From Kwoniella bestiolae CBS 10118 (taxonomy: Eukaryota; Basidiomycota; Tremellomycetes; Tremellales; Cryptococcaceae), in assembly GCF_000512585.2 (NCBI RefSeq), contig NC_089245.1, forward strand, positions 1,674,001-1,738,000: a DNA stretch of 64,000 bases, written 5' to 3'. This document shows, in pieces, positions 12,206-25,304 of this stretch; the first letter of the stretch is position 1, and each line of letters starts with the position of its first letter. The notes below the pieces were generated by a model. The model had not been told where the DNA came from. It made no database searches and saw only the letters and a list, made by a program, of their open reading frames with translations. A program made the translations under genes and the position numbers.

Positions 12206-12597
12206 AAATGACTGATATATTCTCTAAACATATACGGTGAAGCGAGTGGAGTGTAAGAGATATTAGAAAATGTTGATAACTAAGTATATCGTATGATTAC
12301 CGCAGATTGATAATACATTCGTTTAAATAGTTGATTGTGTCTTCTCCCCCGATATGTAATCTATATCTTGTACATGCATTGTACATACAGTACTAATTCA
12401 GTAATACCGTAAGTTAACGGGAAGAAAAAACCTCGCAATGACAACAAGCGTGATGAAGAAGAAAATACAAGATAACACCCATGCTCGACGCCTCGCACCG
12501 ACTTCTCGTCCCATTATGTCCGAAATAATCTAGATTATTGATTCGAGTATTCTTCATATCGTATACAATCCGATCCCTACTCTCTACCTAGAAATCA
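12206..12597. other. Convergent intergenic region
   Basis: AT-rich 3' flank shared by two convergent genes. I see no gene or repeat. Confidence 0.55.
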
Positions 12598-13739
12598 TCA
12601 GAATACCATCTGGTCTAAATCCTTTTCTAGAAACTTATACTCTTCATCATGTACCTCATGCTCCGACTTGGCATAGAGATCAACAGGGATTGGACCAATA
12701 TAATGGACGCTAAGTTAATTAACCAAGAACCAAATAGGATCAGCCACGATTCTCTGCATCGGATGGAGTCATGTATCAAGGTAGTAGTCACGACTACAGG
12801 GTAGAAGTTTTGTTTCTTTGATATGTAGATGGAATGACTACTCACTCTCCAAACCCTCCTACATAGTATATCCTATCTATATCGAGTCTCGCCCAATAAC
12901 TCGTATGTGGTGAATCTTCGTTGCCTGGTAACCAGTATTTTGAATCTGGGTGATAGGATGTGTAGCATTTTGAGAGCTTTTCAGCCTGGGAAGTGGAGAT
13001 ATCTCGGAGGGTAGTGACGTTCTATACATATCAAGGAAGTCAGATTTGCTTATTAGCTTATATGACCTCATGGCTGATTCCGACGATCCTATCTACGATG
13101 CACCAAGATCGAATGATGGAGAAAAGCAAAGCCAACTACCACTCACCCCCATCAAAGCTACTCTACCTCTACTCATAGGCGACCTGACCCCCTCGGTGGG
13201 CATACTGACTGTATAAGCGACGTGATGACCTGGATTCTGGAAGATGTTCTGAGTAGATCGCGAGATAGGCATGAGGATGAGTGTTAATGAGCCGTTGGAA
13301 TAGCATGGAGCGTGATACTATAACCACATATATCATATTCAGCTTAAGCCATCATAAGACAATAAGACGAGGGTGGAAATGGAGAAGCTGACGTACCTCC
13401 ATCATTGCGAATGGTCTGCCTATAAGACTTCCCATCAGCCCGTGATCAGAATGGTTTTCCCAGCTGACATTGGTGGAAATGTACCTACCTGCAAAATCGG
13501 TGGAATCGGGATATACACTGGCCATCGTACCGGTCTTTAAATCCTTCACCAAAACTCTAGCATTGTGGGCTATACCAGTGTAGGAAGGAAAGTTAGTAAG
13601 TAGATCGGCCGATTACCATAAAAGGATACTGACCAGCTTCTGCTAGTGTCTCTCTCCTTGACGATGGATCCAACGAAGGGAGAGTGAGACCTAGCACCGA
13701 GGTGAGGGTGAGTAATATCGAGAGGGACTTGACTAGCAT
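12598..13739 (-). CDS. Secreted CREG-like (FMN-binding split-barrel fold) protein
   Basis: Start ATG at 13739 gives a signal peptide (MLVKSLSILLTLTSVLG). Successive minus-strand exons then give ARVLVKDLKTGTMASVYP, AGRPFAMME, YSNGSLTLILMPISRSTQN, RGRVALMG, a block ending SYWARLDIDRIYYVGGFGD, and a last exon HYIGPIPVDLYAKSEH, ending at TGA 12598. The order GTxAS, GRPFA, LxLMPIS, VALMGN and YWxRxD...VGGFGD is the signature of the CREG family, secreted or vacuolar glycoproteins with a pyridoxamine-oxidase-like fold but no proven oxidase activity. There are about six exons with short introns. It shares a divergent promoter with eS24. Confidence 0.82.
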
Positions 13740-14262
13740 TTTTTCTCTGAGTACGATTGGTGGGATTTGCTAAAGACGATTTGAAACTGTAGACATAGCA
13801 TGTTAGAATATACTATGTACAGTTGATCTAGTTAGCTGATCATCCTCCACATCAAAGTAAGGCACGAGCCAAGAACACTCACACCACTCCGGCCGAGCAC
13901 CTTAGCCGGAACCCGAAACATCTGAAATATGCCACACCCAGTAATTCCCCATGCGAGGAGAGTATTCCCGGTGAAAGTTGAGCAAGTGCCACACAGCTAT
14001 ATGAAAACTCCGCGAAACTCCGTTAATACACTCACTCACTCACACTACCAATTTATTGAATATTGTATGGTGCAGTATCTGTACGGTGGAGAATTGTTTT
14101 GTATGGTGTTGGTACTGCTACCACTGTACGCTGAATCTACGTTTGGCTGTCCGATCGTTGGTTGCTTGAATTAACATCCTCAATAATCCTTACATTAAAG
14201 GTTGTTACCCTCTCTCTCTTCTTTAACCGTCAAGTCTTAAAAAGCGGAGGATATTGCCCATC
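13740..14262. other. Divergent promoter region CREG-like / eS24
   Basis: About 520 bases between two divergent starts. A CT-rich run (CTCTCTCTTC near 14211) directly precedes the ribosomal protein start, as is common in ribosomal protein promoters. No other feature. Confidence 0.5.
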
Positions 14263-15293
14263 ATGGTGAGTGCTAGGACTATCCCAGCAGCAGCAGGACA
14301 ACGCAGGATGGATGAGAATATGGAATATCTGGGAAGAGGAGGATCGTCGATGGGAGGATTAAGTGGGATGGGATCGATGGCAAATGGACTATAGCATCAG
14401 GACAATGTTGAAGGGATGAGATTGAGTTGCTCATAGATGCAGTACGGAGGAGGATATAATCAGAAGATCATCTGCGTTGTCCTGCTACTCCATTGCAAAG
14501 CAATCAACCTATGTCAAGTCACCAAACTGACTATATCTCGTCAACCGTATATAGGACCCCCAAGGAGCCGTAACCATCCGAACCACTCAATTCATCACCA
14601 ACCGTCTTCTCAACCGAAGACAGTTCATCGTCACCGTCTTCCACCCCACCCGAGCCAACATCTCCCGATCCGAACTCGGTGAGAAACTCGCCGGTCTCTA
14701 CAAGACCGAGGCCGCCAGAGTATCGGTATTTGGATTGAAGACTAAGTTCGGTGGTGGTGTATCGACTGGTTTTGGTTTGATCTACGATGATGAGGAATCA
14801 CAAAAGAAGTTCGAGCCTAAGCACAGACTTGTAAGAGTGAGTGATGGTTTTCACACATCTCAAGAAATGGGGAGTTGGTGGTGGCGATGAGGATGAGAGG
14901 GAGTGGTGGATGGATGTGGTGATTGATGCCTGTCGTCTATCATATCTCTGCTTCTTCGAGATGGACGTCGCAGGATGGGGATGGAATGTCACACCTACCA
15001 GAGTAGGACGACGCTAACGATTTTTTTCACCATTCTTCCTCGTTCACCTTGCTTCTACCTTATCTTCCCCCAACAACTTACTCCCCCACAGTCCGGTCTC
15101 GCCGACAAGGTCGTCAAGGCCTCCAGAAAACTCAGAAAGGAGAGAAAGAACAGATCCAAGAAGGTGAGTAATCCATCCATCCCTCTGACAATACCATGTC
15201 ATATCTGTAGGATAGGCATTGATATATTGTGTTGTTTTGCAGGTACGAGGAAAGGCCAAGACCAAGGCCGGAGAACCCGCCAAGAAGAAGTAA
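14263..15293 (+). CDS. RPS24: 40S ribosomal protein eS24
   Basis: eS24 is a small-subunit ribosomal protein needed for early 40S maturation. Exons: the ATG alone (14263-14265), 14555-14836, 15092-15163 and 15243-15293, giving 135 residues, the usual family length. Diagnostic sequence: VTIRTTQFITNRLLNRRQF, HPTRANISRSELGEKL, VFGLKTKFGGGVSTGF, LIYDDEESQKKFEPKHRL and the basic tail RKERKNRSKK. The first intron (289 bases) starts immediately after the ATG and is the longest. Its 5' part stays open in frame with the ATG for 43 codons (see findings). Confidence 0.93.
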
Positions 15294-15944
15294 ACGTAGG
15301 ACATACCAAACATGTTACTTTTCTTTTGGTTGGATTAGGATCAGGATCAGGACAGAGGAACAGGTTTATACGTACATCTCGGACTCTGCATCTGCATCTG
15401 GATTGGGATGTATATCTTTTGCATGCTCTGCTTCGGTCCCTAGGGTCAGAGTGGATTCACATACATTGTGGGAAGTTTGGTTCAAATGGCACGTTTCAAC
15501 TGGAGCAGTCGTACGGATATCACACCTAGAGAGGTCTTGTTTCAAACACTGACAGAGATTTCTCATGTCCAGTTGAGGCTGACGCGACATGGCATAACTG
15601 ATTGATTAACCACTGAACTGAACGTCATCAACGACCATAACTCAGGTGCATACCTGGTGGGTGTTTGACCGAGAGTACATCGTACAAGTATGGTATGAAG
15701 AGAAACCTACAGACAGAGAACCAAGTATCGAGCATATGCAACCAAGGTCAAAAAAAGTAAGTATATACAACGGGCGTATATCTATTAGATATGACTGGTA
15801 TATTTCCAGGGATAAAACCCTCAGAGATAGAATAGTAGAGTTTGCACAAAGAACCGATATCCCATTCCATCCTAAGAAGGGAACTACCAGTCGCCCACCA
15901 ACATCAGCATCTGCCCCTCACCCATTCTTTCTCAAAAAAAGACG
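15294..15944. other. Convergent intergenic region eS24 / SGF29
   Basis: About 650 bases of 3' flanking sequence from two convergent genes. Open frames here are short and show no family likeness. Confidence 0.55.
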
Positions 15945-17205
15945 TCAACTCACAGCAACCACATCATCCTTCCCCACCTCCTGTACATTCCCATCATCAT
16001 CGACAAAAACCAATCTATAAACCCCCTTTTTCGAACCCGCATAATCCCACTTGCTATTCCCCGTCTTACCCGTCAAACCTAGACCGTTGCCCGTACCAGG
16101 GAGGGGCGGGGAAATGACAGTTGCGCGGTAGAATGAAGTCGTATCGGGATAGAGGGCTAGGACCTGGGAGTCACGGGGGAAATCCTCGAGGTTCAGAGGG
16201 TGGGAGGATAGGTGGGATGGCGAGGTCGGGTCGGGGAGGGGGATGATGGATCGGAGGGTTGTGTTGTATGCGCTGGGTGGTGTGTTAGCTCAGGTGAAAA
16301 AGAGTGGGATATAATTTGTAGATGACAGTTTAAGTGGGTGTCTACAGACTCTCTCCTGCGTGATAGAGATATCCAGTATCACCATGGTAGATACCGTTCT
16401 CCTCATCTAAATTATACCACCTCAGACAGAAGCAACATCTTCTTGATGGATCGAGAACAAAACAACAAAGCAAAAAAGATAATCATAAGAACCACCCCAC
16501 TCACTTGCCATCATCCACGTCCTGCACCTCATACCTCATCTTATCCATCTGTATACACCTCTTAATAGTCGCCAAAATCCAATCATCCCCACCACCCCCT
16601 GCCCCCGCACCCGATCCAACAGCGATGACCTCGCCCCCCTCAGAATCCGACACCTTATGTTTAGGCAACCTGAACGCGACCCTTCGACCAGGTTGTAAAG
16701 GCAACTGGTCCGAGTAAATCTCTCTCCGCTGTTTACCCGTCGCTTCCCTTGACATCGGCGTCCCTCCCCCCACTTTACTCAAGTCGGGCGGAGCAGGAGA
16801 GGCAGAAGCTGAGAGTGATAATTTCCTTTTCTTCTTGATCCCCCCTGTCCCTGTTGATCCGGGTGTAGACACAGAGACGGGTTCACCCTTGACATTTGAA
16901 ATTACCACTTCTGGTGGGACTGACCCTGTACCAGAACCGGATGAGGAATTTGGGCCTCTGCGAAGGGCTAGGAGGACGTTGAGTTTGTCGAGGGCCTCGT
17001 CGAGATGTCTCTTCTCGGATTGCATTATCTTGAGGTTGCGTTCGCGCTCTGCATCGGTTAGAGAGGGGGACTTGAGGATGGAGGGGTTGGTGGGGATCGA
17101 GGGGAGGAGTCGGAGGGTGTCGATTAGGGAGTGCCAGAGGGAGGTCACTGTGGGTTGGGAGGTTATGCATGGATGAGTGGGATTGAAGACAGGATGGCGT
17201 GCCAT
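15945..17205 (-). CDS. SGF29: SAGA complex subunit Sgf29
   Basis: Sgf29 reads H3K4 methylation through tandem Tudor domains and tethers the SAGA acetyltransferase to active promoters. Exons 17205-16505, 16420-16346 and 16272-15945 give 367 residues. N terminus: helical and charged (RERNLKIMQSEKRHLDEALD), as expected for the Ada-binding coiled coil. Middle: Ser/Gly-rich linker with basic KKKRKLSLS. C terminus: first Tudor (RRVAFRLPKHK ... WILATIKRCIQMDKMRYEV), second Tudor (VLALYPDTTSFYRATVISPP ... YRLVFVDDDGNVQEV). These motifs match the SGF29 C-terminal domain closely. The ATG at 17205 is the most upstream in frame; an extra 5' exon cannot be excluded. Confidence 0.87.
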
Positions 17206-18782
17206 ATATGTGGTCGGACATTGGGAGGTAGGTGATGTCGAATGGTAGTTTGATCGATCGGTAGTGGGCGGTGGATAGCATATCGAAACAAAGGTATCAT
17301 AGCGTATATATATATCGATATGTATTGATGACCAGCAACCGAAATAACGACATTATCGATGATGCGGGGCATATGCAATGTGTGGTATCGTAGGATACCC
17401 GTCGTATCGTATCCGAGATGTAAGATCGATATCAGTACATCAAAAAAGTCAGTAACATCAACACCCATGACCAACACAAAAAGAGAATGCGCCGGTGTAA
17501 GTGGAATCAGAAGAAGTAAAAGTATAACAAACAAAGGTAAGCTCCCTGTAACCTGACCACGAAAGAGGTGACGAACCACTCACTCTGCTCATTCTCCGCC
17601 GCGGATGCTTTAACGCTTCCCAGTCGATTTCGAGACATGTCGTATGTGTGTATGTGTGGTATTCACGATTGACCAGAGAGGGTATATGAATGCCTTGCGG
17701 ACGTTGAGTCGTTGCCAAATCCGACTGACTTGTCGTAGGCAAATGTGTGTTATGGATGTAAGTGTATATGTATATGTTGATGCAAGATGTTGGTGTTTGT
17801 AGAATGGTCGTCCGAGCTGAGTATAGCGGTGATTGTGTTCCGTTATATTTATATAATGTCGTCGAATTATCCGGCGAGTTATCTGTCTAACGATTTGCCA
17901 AGGTAATGCTGATGTTGTGTATCGGTTATCGTCGTGTTGGCGTGGTGTACTAGTTCAACTGTTGAACCTTGCCAATTGGAGTAGTATGATCCGTGATGAC
18001 CGCGGTGTATGGTTGATGAGCAGCCGCGATGATCCAAGCTGCCAAGACCTGATTGTCTAATGATGTATATGTGTATATGTGAGTGTATCTAGGTTGAGTT
18101 ATCTGTATATACGTTCGAGTTCAGTGGTGAATACTCGTACACTTTGCTTTGTTGTTATGTACGAATGAACGATTCACTCGCTCTCGAGTGATCCCGGGAA
18201 TCAGGCACGGGGACTTTTTGATTTTGTGAACGAGATGTGGCCGTGGCCACGCAACACCGTACGAGTATGACTTACAGCCCCTGATCCCCAATCCAGGCAA
18301 TCAACCTCATCAGCGATCAACAATACTACAACCTGCAACTCGCAAAAATTCACATTTAATAGTTTTATTGCATAAATCACGACATAGCAAGCTACACGTA
18401 ACCTACGAGTGTATATATGGTTTGTTTTCATCTTTATCTTTTACCTTCTCTGTCAGCCAGGAAAGTAGAACTGAGGTGTTTGTTTCCCTTCTATACCGTT
18501 CTCAATCAAGTATCCAACTTGACTTGATATTTTAAGCTACACTACTACACTAAATCTTACAAGTACTACCATATACCGCAATGATCATATCTCCCAATCC
18601 CGAAATTCTATTTTCTGTATCTCCTTTGCTTACTACCTAATGTACAACCTTTATGACCCATAGGAAAAAAAAAAAAAAACCTAAATGCTTTGATATTTCG
18701 AAATGAATCAGAAGAATGAGAGGGGAATGAATAAAACAAATATGATATATTTCACAGGTCCAATTACCAATAGTAACTACAT
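17206..18782. other. Intergenic region SGF29 / EPL1
   Basis: About 1.6 kb with the SGF29 promoter and the EPL1 3' flank (both genes on the minus strand). It is rich in short TATATA and GTATATG runs (17309-17325, 17756-17776, 18060-18115). An A15 run at 18665-18679 lies in the EPL1 3' flank. No gene supported. Confidence 0.5.
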
Positions 18783-21700
18783 CTACGCCCTCTGAGCAGC
18801 CCCGCCATTCCCACCACCTCCCTGTTGAAGTCTCGCAGCAGCATGAGCCGGCAATTTCAAATTCAGCCCTCCAGAGGGAAGTGAGGGACTCTGTTGTTGT
18901 TGTTGTTGCTGCTGTTGTTGTTGCGCGTTGACCTGAGCGAGCTGTTGAGCTTGTTGTTGCTGAGCCATCCGAGCCATTTTAAGAAGGAACTGCTTGTTCC
19001 TCGTCTCGACGTATCCCTGGATGTTATCTGCGAAACCTGCCTGTTGGGCCGCACGACTGACTTCGGCAAGTTGGTCGGGAGTCATATTTTCCAAATTCAG
19101 TTGAGCGGGGAGTTGTTGTGCTTGAGCTTGAGCTTGGGCAGCGATGGCTCGAGCGGCGAGGATACGTTGCTGAAGCGCTGGATCGATGCCGTTGCCATTG
19201 GTATTGGCAGATCCATTCACTGCTGGTGAGTTTGTAAACTGTTTACCGTTTCCGTTGGAGTTGGGCGCGCCATTGGCGATTTGGGGTGAACCATTGGCAC
19301 CGTTTGTAGGATGGATGGAATTTGTCGGTGAGACAGATGCAGAAGTGGCATTGGCCCTTTGTTGGGCTGCAGAGGGAGGAGCCATCTGACCAGACGTCGA
19401 TTGTCTCTTCACATTCGATGGACGGGAATTACCGTTCGAAGAGGGAGGAGGCATAGGTTGTTGACCATTCACGACTGGCGAGGCGTCTGCAGATGGTGCT
19501 CGTTGTTGCGAAGGAACATTTTGACCCTGACCTTGACCAGCTTGAGCCATAGCAGCCTGTTGCTGTTGAGCCTGAAGAGCTTGAGCCTGGGCGATCATTT
19601 GGAATCGCTGGAAGTTCTCCATCTGCTGTTGTTGCTGTAACATCTGTTGCTGCTGTTGTTGGATATGGGCAGCGACCAATTGAGGATTAGGGGGTATAAT
19701 CTGAGGTCGGACGAAAACGGGTGTGGGAGGAAGTTCCATAGGGGCATTGAGGGCGGTAATAGCTTGATCGAGAACCGATACATCTGGTTTGAGTTTCTCC
19801 CAATCTTCATCACGAAGTAGACTAATTCGATTTCGGATATATTTGGAGTCGAAATCATCTACCACCACTCGATCCATATCTTCTTCCATCCCCATACCGA
19901 CACCCAAAGCACCACCACGAGAAACATCATATCTTGAGACTTCGTTGAGCTTCCTTCGCTTGCTTGACAGTTCATCCTCCTCGTCCTCAGCTTCATCGAT
20001 GGATTTCGGTCTTCTCGACGAGCTTGAGGAAGGAAAGGTGTCGGGGAAAAGCCAATCGGCGTAATCCGATGGGGAAGATGGAGGTAGCCCTTTTCGATGG
20101 CTGTACAAGGGTGTCTTTCGGTCGAGTCGAAGAACACCACCTCGTCCACGCCGAAGTCGGAATGCAGATGGGTATAATGGGTAGAGCTCTTCTTCATCGT
20201 CTGAATCTTCACGTCCTCGATTGAGGGTACGAGCATAATGAGGATCAAGGGATGTACGAGGTCGGAAAGTCTGACCTGCAGCGGAAGAAGGTAAGGGTTG
20301 ATAGGAGTTCTGTATGAGAGCAATGGCAATCAGTAAAACGGTCATATAAGAAATAAGATAGATCGCGTAAAACCTACATCGGTGATATCATCCCATGTAG
20401 CATCCATTTCCTTCTTCTTGCTCATCATCTCATCCAACCTCTGTTGAAGGGCCGTCATTCTCTCCTTGAGAGCTTCAGGATTATTCGATCGACCAGAAAT
20501 ACCAGCCGGTACTTTCTCGTTGACATTCCTCGACTGATTCTCCATCGTTCTGTCCCTTCTATCCCTTTCTTCTCTGTCCTTCTCATGATGCGTTCGTTTC
20601 CTTGCTTGAGGTATGTTCGTGGTAGAGGAAGTTTGAAGTGGCATCGAGGGTACAATAGTGTTTGAAGGAGGTAGTATACCAGAGATAGGTCGTCCAGTTA
20701 TGATTTCTTCTTCTTCCCTTGTCATACCTAATGACGGCCATCTGCGTTTGGTCTCGAACAACTTCCATTTGGCTTCCCAAACTTCTTTATCCGATTTAAA
20801 CAGTTCCTTTTTCTGCTTCTCACGCTGAACCACCATTGAAGCGAGGTTATGAGCCAGGCGCAACTCAGATTGAATCTTTTGGAATTGTTCGATAGAGTAG
20901 TTATCGGTACGACGAGTTTTACGAGTAGCTCGAATATCTCGTCGTCGGAAACATACATATGGGTCATTGTCGTTGGTCTCGTCGTACTGCAGAAAAAGAT
21001 GAGCTGTGTGCCCGACCGTTTTCAAATACACAATGCAACTTACATTCAAAGCAGGCATGATAGATTTCCCTTCCCTCTCTTCCCTCCTGACCTTCCAATG
21101 AGAATACACATTCCGAGCCATACGAGATAACACTTTCAGGTCAGGTAGACCCTTCGGTATCTCGTTACTCGGTAGAAAGGAAGCAGGTATGGGAGATGAG
21201 AACATGGGTTCGACAGAGGAGAATGGGGGAAGGAGGGAAATGTTCTAAATGGGTACCAGACGAATTAGTCGCTTGTAGACAATCTATCATAGATTGAACA
21301 ACTCACGGTATGTAACATCGGTACACTGTCTTCCGCATACTTCTCCAAGACACCCATGATATACTCAAAAGTATCCTCAGAGATAAACAGCGAAGTGGGT
21401 AATCCCTCATTCTTCTCCTTCTCCTTCTCCTTTCCCTTGGCTCTCATTCCTCGTCCAGCACTGGAGGGAGGCTGGTTTGTCGATTCCTTCAACGGTGTTG
21501 ATGGACTCCCATTCACCGAGGGTTTGTGATCACCATTTGTCGTCGTTGAACTCCCACTTGATCCCTCCTGCTTCGAGTTAAACTCATTCAACCATTTACA
21601 ATCCTTATCATCCATACAGTAACCCAGTCCTCCCCATCCTCCACTGCTCTCCTCGACAGTATCGGAGAACCGAATGTAATTGGTGGGTTCGACATATTTC

Positions 21701-22617
21701 GTGGATTGGTATAAAGGGGTGAACTGATCATCCCTTACTAGACCTGTAGCGTCCGGTGTGGGGATATGATAGTTGAGTGAAGATGTCGAGGTGGTCTCTG
21801 GTTTGAGTGATGTGGTGGTTTTACCATCTGGCGAGGATGGTTTGGTAGAGGTTGCACTGGAATGTAAGAGTGATGCGGATGATAAGGCTGCTTGAAGATG
21901 GTGTTCCTATAGGTTATAAGAGTTAGTCACCGTATCAACGAGATAGAGAATCACGAGATAATCAATGTTGAAATCAGATAAACAGAGATGACGAGATGGT
22001 ATGACAAAGGGAATTACCCGAATAGGAAATGGGTCGAAGGATCACTCTACAACCGGCCGAAGAGAAACAACATCCTGTAGATCACCAAGTCTCATCAAAG
22101 CATGCAGAGGAAAGTGGTGGATTGTTAAGAGGGGACAGAGGAGTACAAGCAGACATCAAAGAATAGCAATATTATGAAGAAAGAGTATGAAGAATGGGAT
22201 ATAGAGTGGATGAATAAACAAAGGAAGGCTTGCGCGCGTTTCTCCTTGTTCCCACGCGGCATACGAACCCTGTCTTTCCCTTTCCAGCAATTCATCCATA
22301 CCCCACCATCTTCGACTCGCCAAATGAGAGGATATGTATAAGAGAAGGGTGCATGCATGCATAGAGAAAGTTGTAGGGGACAGTCGACTTACCAACAGTT
22401 CACCAGATTCTACACCCTTTGCACCGACATGTTGATGTTTTGTGGATTCGGAGCTGGCGTGGTGGGTGGAGTTTGATGATGGGTCATTTGATTCCCAGAC
22501 GATAGTTTCGGCAGCACCCAGGTCGACTTTATCCGTCCCTTTGTAAATCAATAATTTTGTTTTGTTCGTAACCCTCCCTGCACGACGGCTGGAGTTTACC
22601 ATCCTGCCGGGTGCCAT
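18783..22617 (-). CDS. EPL1: Enhancer of polycomb-like protein, NuA4 subunit Epl1
   Basis: Epl1 is the scaffold that binds Esa1, Yng2 and Eaf6 in the NuA4/piccolo histone acetyltransferase. Exons: 22617-22393, 21906-21307, 21244-21044, 20986-20378, 20309-18783; 1053 residues. The EPcA region spans the first three exons and start of the fourth: NKTKLLIYKGTDKVDL near the N terminus, EDTFEYIMGVLEKYAEDS, LKVLSRMARNVYSHWKVRR, then YDETNDNDPYVCFRRRDIR and KTRRTDNYSIEQFQKIQSEL. The C-terminal third is Gln/Asn/Ser-rich with several long poly-Gln runs, typical of fungal co-activators. Intron 1 is unusually long here (about 486 bases). Strong family call. Confidence 0.92.
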
Positions 22618-23189
22618 GGGATGTTGGGTAGAGCGAAGGAGGTGGGAGAGGACTCAGCAGACTTTATGTATTGCTGATTCACTCGCCCTCTTTGGATGTG
22701 TGATGATGGACCCATCAAGGCCGTGTATAGCTATGTATGGTGGAGTGTGTGAAAAAAGAAGGGTAGGGTGGCCAATCATCGCTTTTGCTACAGCGTACTA
22801 CTACTACGACGGATACAAACAACCCGGAAATTAGTCGAGTGAAAATTTTAAACTTGATTCGGCGTTATGGCGATATGAACGTGGCACATCGCGATCAAAA
22901 GTAGGTTAGTATGATGGAACGAGGTTGAGGATGTAACTGAACAATGCTATTTATGCTCAATGCAATGCAAGATGGTGTGAATGCAGCTATACCTGTAGAA
23001 CGAGCACAAAAAGGTCAGTCTGACAAATCGCTGATGCTGCTACCAGATTTGACAACGCACTATGTACAAACAAGAGTCCAGGTGATGACTACGACGATAT
23101 ATGAGCATCTATGCTCAAATACCTAAGACAGCCACACTCACAATAAATCGATGAGACGAGACGAGAGAGTCCTCAAGACTAGCAGCCTA
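22618..23189. other. Intergenic region EPL1 / FCF2
   Basis: About 570 bases holding the EPL1 promoter and the FCF2 3' flank. No feature recognised. Confidence 0.5.
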
Positions 23190-24781
23190 CTACCACTTCT
23201 TGGTCTTCTTCCAACCCTTCCCTCGTCCATTCTCCATCCTGTTCCACTGAAGATCACCATACTTCCTCTTGGCATAATCCCCCGTACCCTCATCGCGTAT
23301 CAAGCCTTGGACTACTTGACCAGCTCTGTACTTCCTCTCTTTGGTCAGAGTGGTATCTTGAATATGACGAGGAACGTCGACCATGGTACCAATCTGAAAA
23401 AAATATCTCGAGTCGATTAGCACGTACGAATTGTCATATCACCCATCAGAATACTTTTGAGGAGGCTACTCACAGCGAATGATTCAGGTACTTTATCAGA
23501 TTTACTACCACCTTTCATGAACCTCTTCGGATCCAGACTATTCGCAAGAGACAAAGCTTGATAATCTCTCTTCATCTGAGGTAGCAGATCTGATCGAGCT
23601 GTAGGTATACTAGCCCATAACTCGGAAGTAGTGGCTTTACGTGGTTGCTAAATGAATGATCCACATCAGCAAGAATTCCATTCTACAAAACGCTGAAGTA
23701 TCCCAAAACGTGAGGAGCAGCGGAATACTTACAGCTGCTTTTTCTCGTTTGCTCAATTCTCGCTCATACGGCCTATCGTCTAATTCTGGCGCAGCAACTT
23801 CTCTCTTCTTTCCTTCTATAGTAGATCTCTTGGATGGTCCAGCTTGAGCAAGTTCAGGCAACTTCGTAAATGCCTGAGCTCTACCATCCTGAGTGAAAGA
23901 TAGATGCGCTTTCGGTAATGTAGGTATCGATAAATCGGGAATCGGACTATACAGAACACAAATGTCAATGAGAGCTCCATGGGAAACTCAAAGAGGGATT
24001 TTTTAAAGCCGAACGTGAACAGGGCATACACTCACGCATCCTTCTTCTTCTCTTTTTGATCCTCATCGAAGTCCAGTACTTCTTCACCATCTTCCTGTCC
24101 GCTCGCTCTTTCCTTCCCTTTACTATTCACTGTGCTACCCTGCTTGGCAATGGCAGCAGCTTTAGCAGCTTCCAACAATTTGTCCATACGTTCTTCATCG
24201 GAATCGTCTTCGGAATCAGATTCAGATTCAGATTCAGAAGTATTCGAGGAGGAAGAGGCAGAGACGGTACTTGATCCATCATCATCATCAGAATCATCTT
24301 CCTCGTCCGACTCGTCCTCTTCTTCTGGTTGATCATGGGGCCGAGCAAAAACCTGACCAGTCGTCAAAGCAGTAGAAGGAGAGGTGATCTCCTGCTCTGT
24401 CGTGGTAGAGTCCCCAGAGGTAGAAACATCTAATAATTTCGACGCATCATCCCCATCCCCATCTCCATCGCTCTTACTAGAAGCCACGCTCTTTGAATCT
24501 TCCCTCTCCTTGCTTTCGTGCGTGGCCTCCCTGACCTCATTCAACCTCCTATGCCTCAATGCTCTTGCACTTCCGTTCTCAAGCTCGATGGGCGTTCCAA
24601 CAGATGTTGCACTCCCTGCTGATCGAAGACGGGTAGTGGGGGTATGTAAGATTGATGCTACCTCTTCGGCGGCAAGTTCGTCGGCTGTCTTGTGGTGGTG
24701 GATGTTCGTTCGGATTGCAGTGGGTGTGGGACGGGAGGATGAGGGTGTGGAGGGTCGGGAGGAACGTCGAGGGGTTGACAT
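23190..24781 (-). CDS. FCF2: rRNA-processing protein Fcf2 (TDIF2/DNTTIP2 family)
   Basis: Fcf2 acts in the nucleolus in early pre-18S rRNA cleavages. Exons 24781-24036, 23946-23733, 23647-23474 and 23393-23190 give 445 residues. The N-terminal 250 residues are low complexity and acidic (runs of Glu/Asp/Ser). The Fcf2 domain lies in the last two exons: TSELWASIPTARSDLLPQMK, SLANSLDPKRFMKGG, then a block that opens near VPESFAIGTMVDVPRH and continues through KERKYRAGQVVQGLIRD and YAKRKYGDLQ to a basic end. These match the family (LDPKRFYK, P-x-x-FxVGT, KRKYxE). The N-terminal extension is longer than in budding yeast, as in many basidiomycetes. Confidence 0.87.
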
Positions 24782-25304
24782 GATGGGGTGGCAATGGAGG
24801 AGCAGGTGGGGGTGGTGTTCGTATAAGTTGAGGTGTGAAATGAAGTCAATTGGATGGATCCGATCCTCCTTTGGATTCTTCGGGCTCTGACCAAGATGAG
24901 GTGAATTTGGGTGTGTGATTTACCAAGCGATGATATGATAGCTCTGTAAGCCTTTGAGGAGTTCAATGGGTTTACAATACTATGCGAATTACATTGATGG
25001 GCACATATATGAGAGTGAAGCAAAGCAAGTTTTCCCAATCGTCACACTAGCATTGTACCGCAAAAACCCAAAAAGACAAGCTTACGATAACCTATACATC
25101 CATATCACGTGACTTCATTCGATTCAGGCACCCGCTTATGATCACTGCGTAGACGCGTATAATTACTATGAGATTGATAGCATCGCATTGCATTTCATGA
25201 GAAACAGAGAGAAAGGATACTCCTACTCTGCACTTCCACGGAAACCAATCACGAACGATGAACAACTATCAAGCAACCCAGACACAGCAGTAACACACCA
25301 GACA
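24782..25304. other. Divergent promoter region FCF2 / large zinc-finger protein
   Basis: About 520 bases between two divergent starts. No recognised element apart from general promoter-like composition. Confidence 0.5.

Noticed and set aside
14266..14554. Possible intronic C/D box snoRNA in eS24 intron 1
   Set aside because: A CTGA is present near the 3' end, but no convincing RUGAUGA C box pairs with it.
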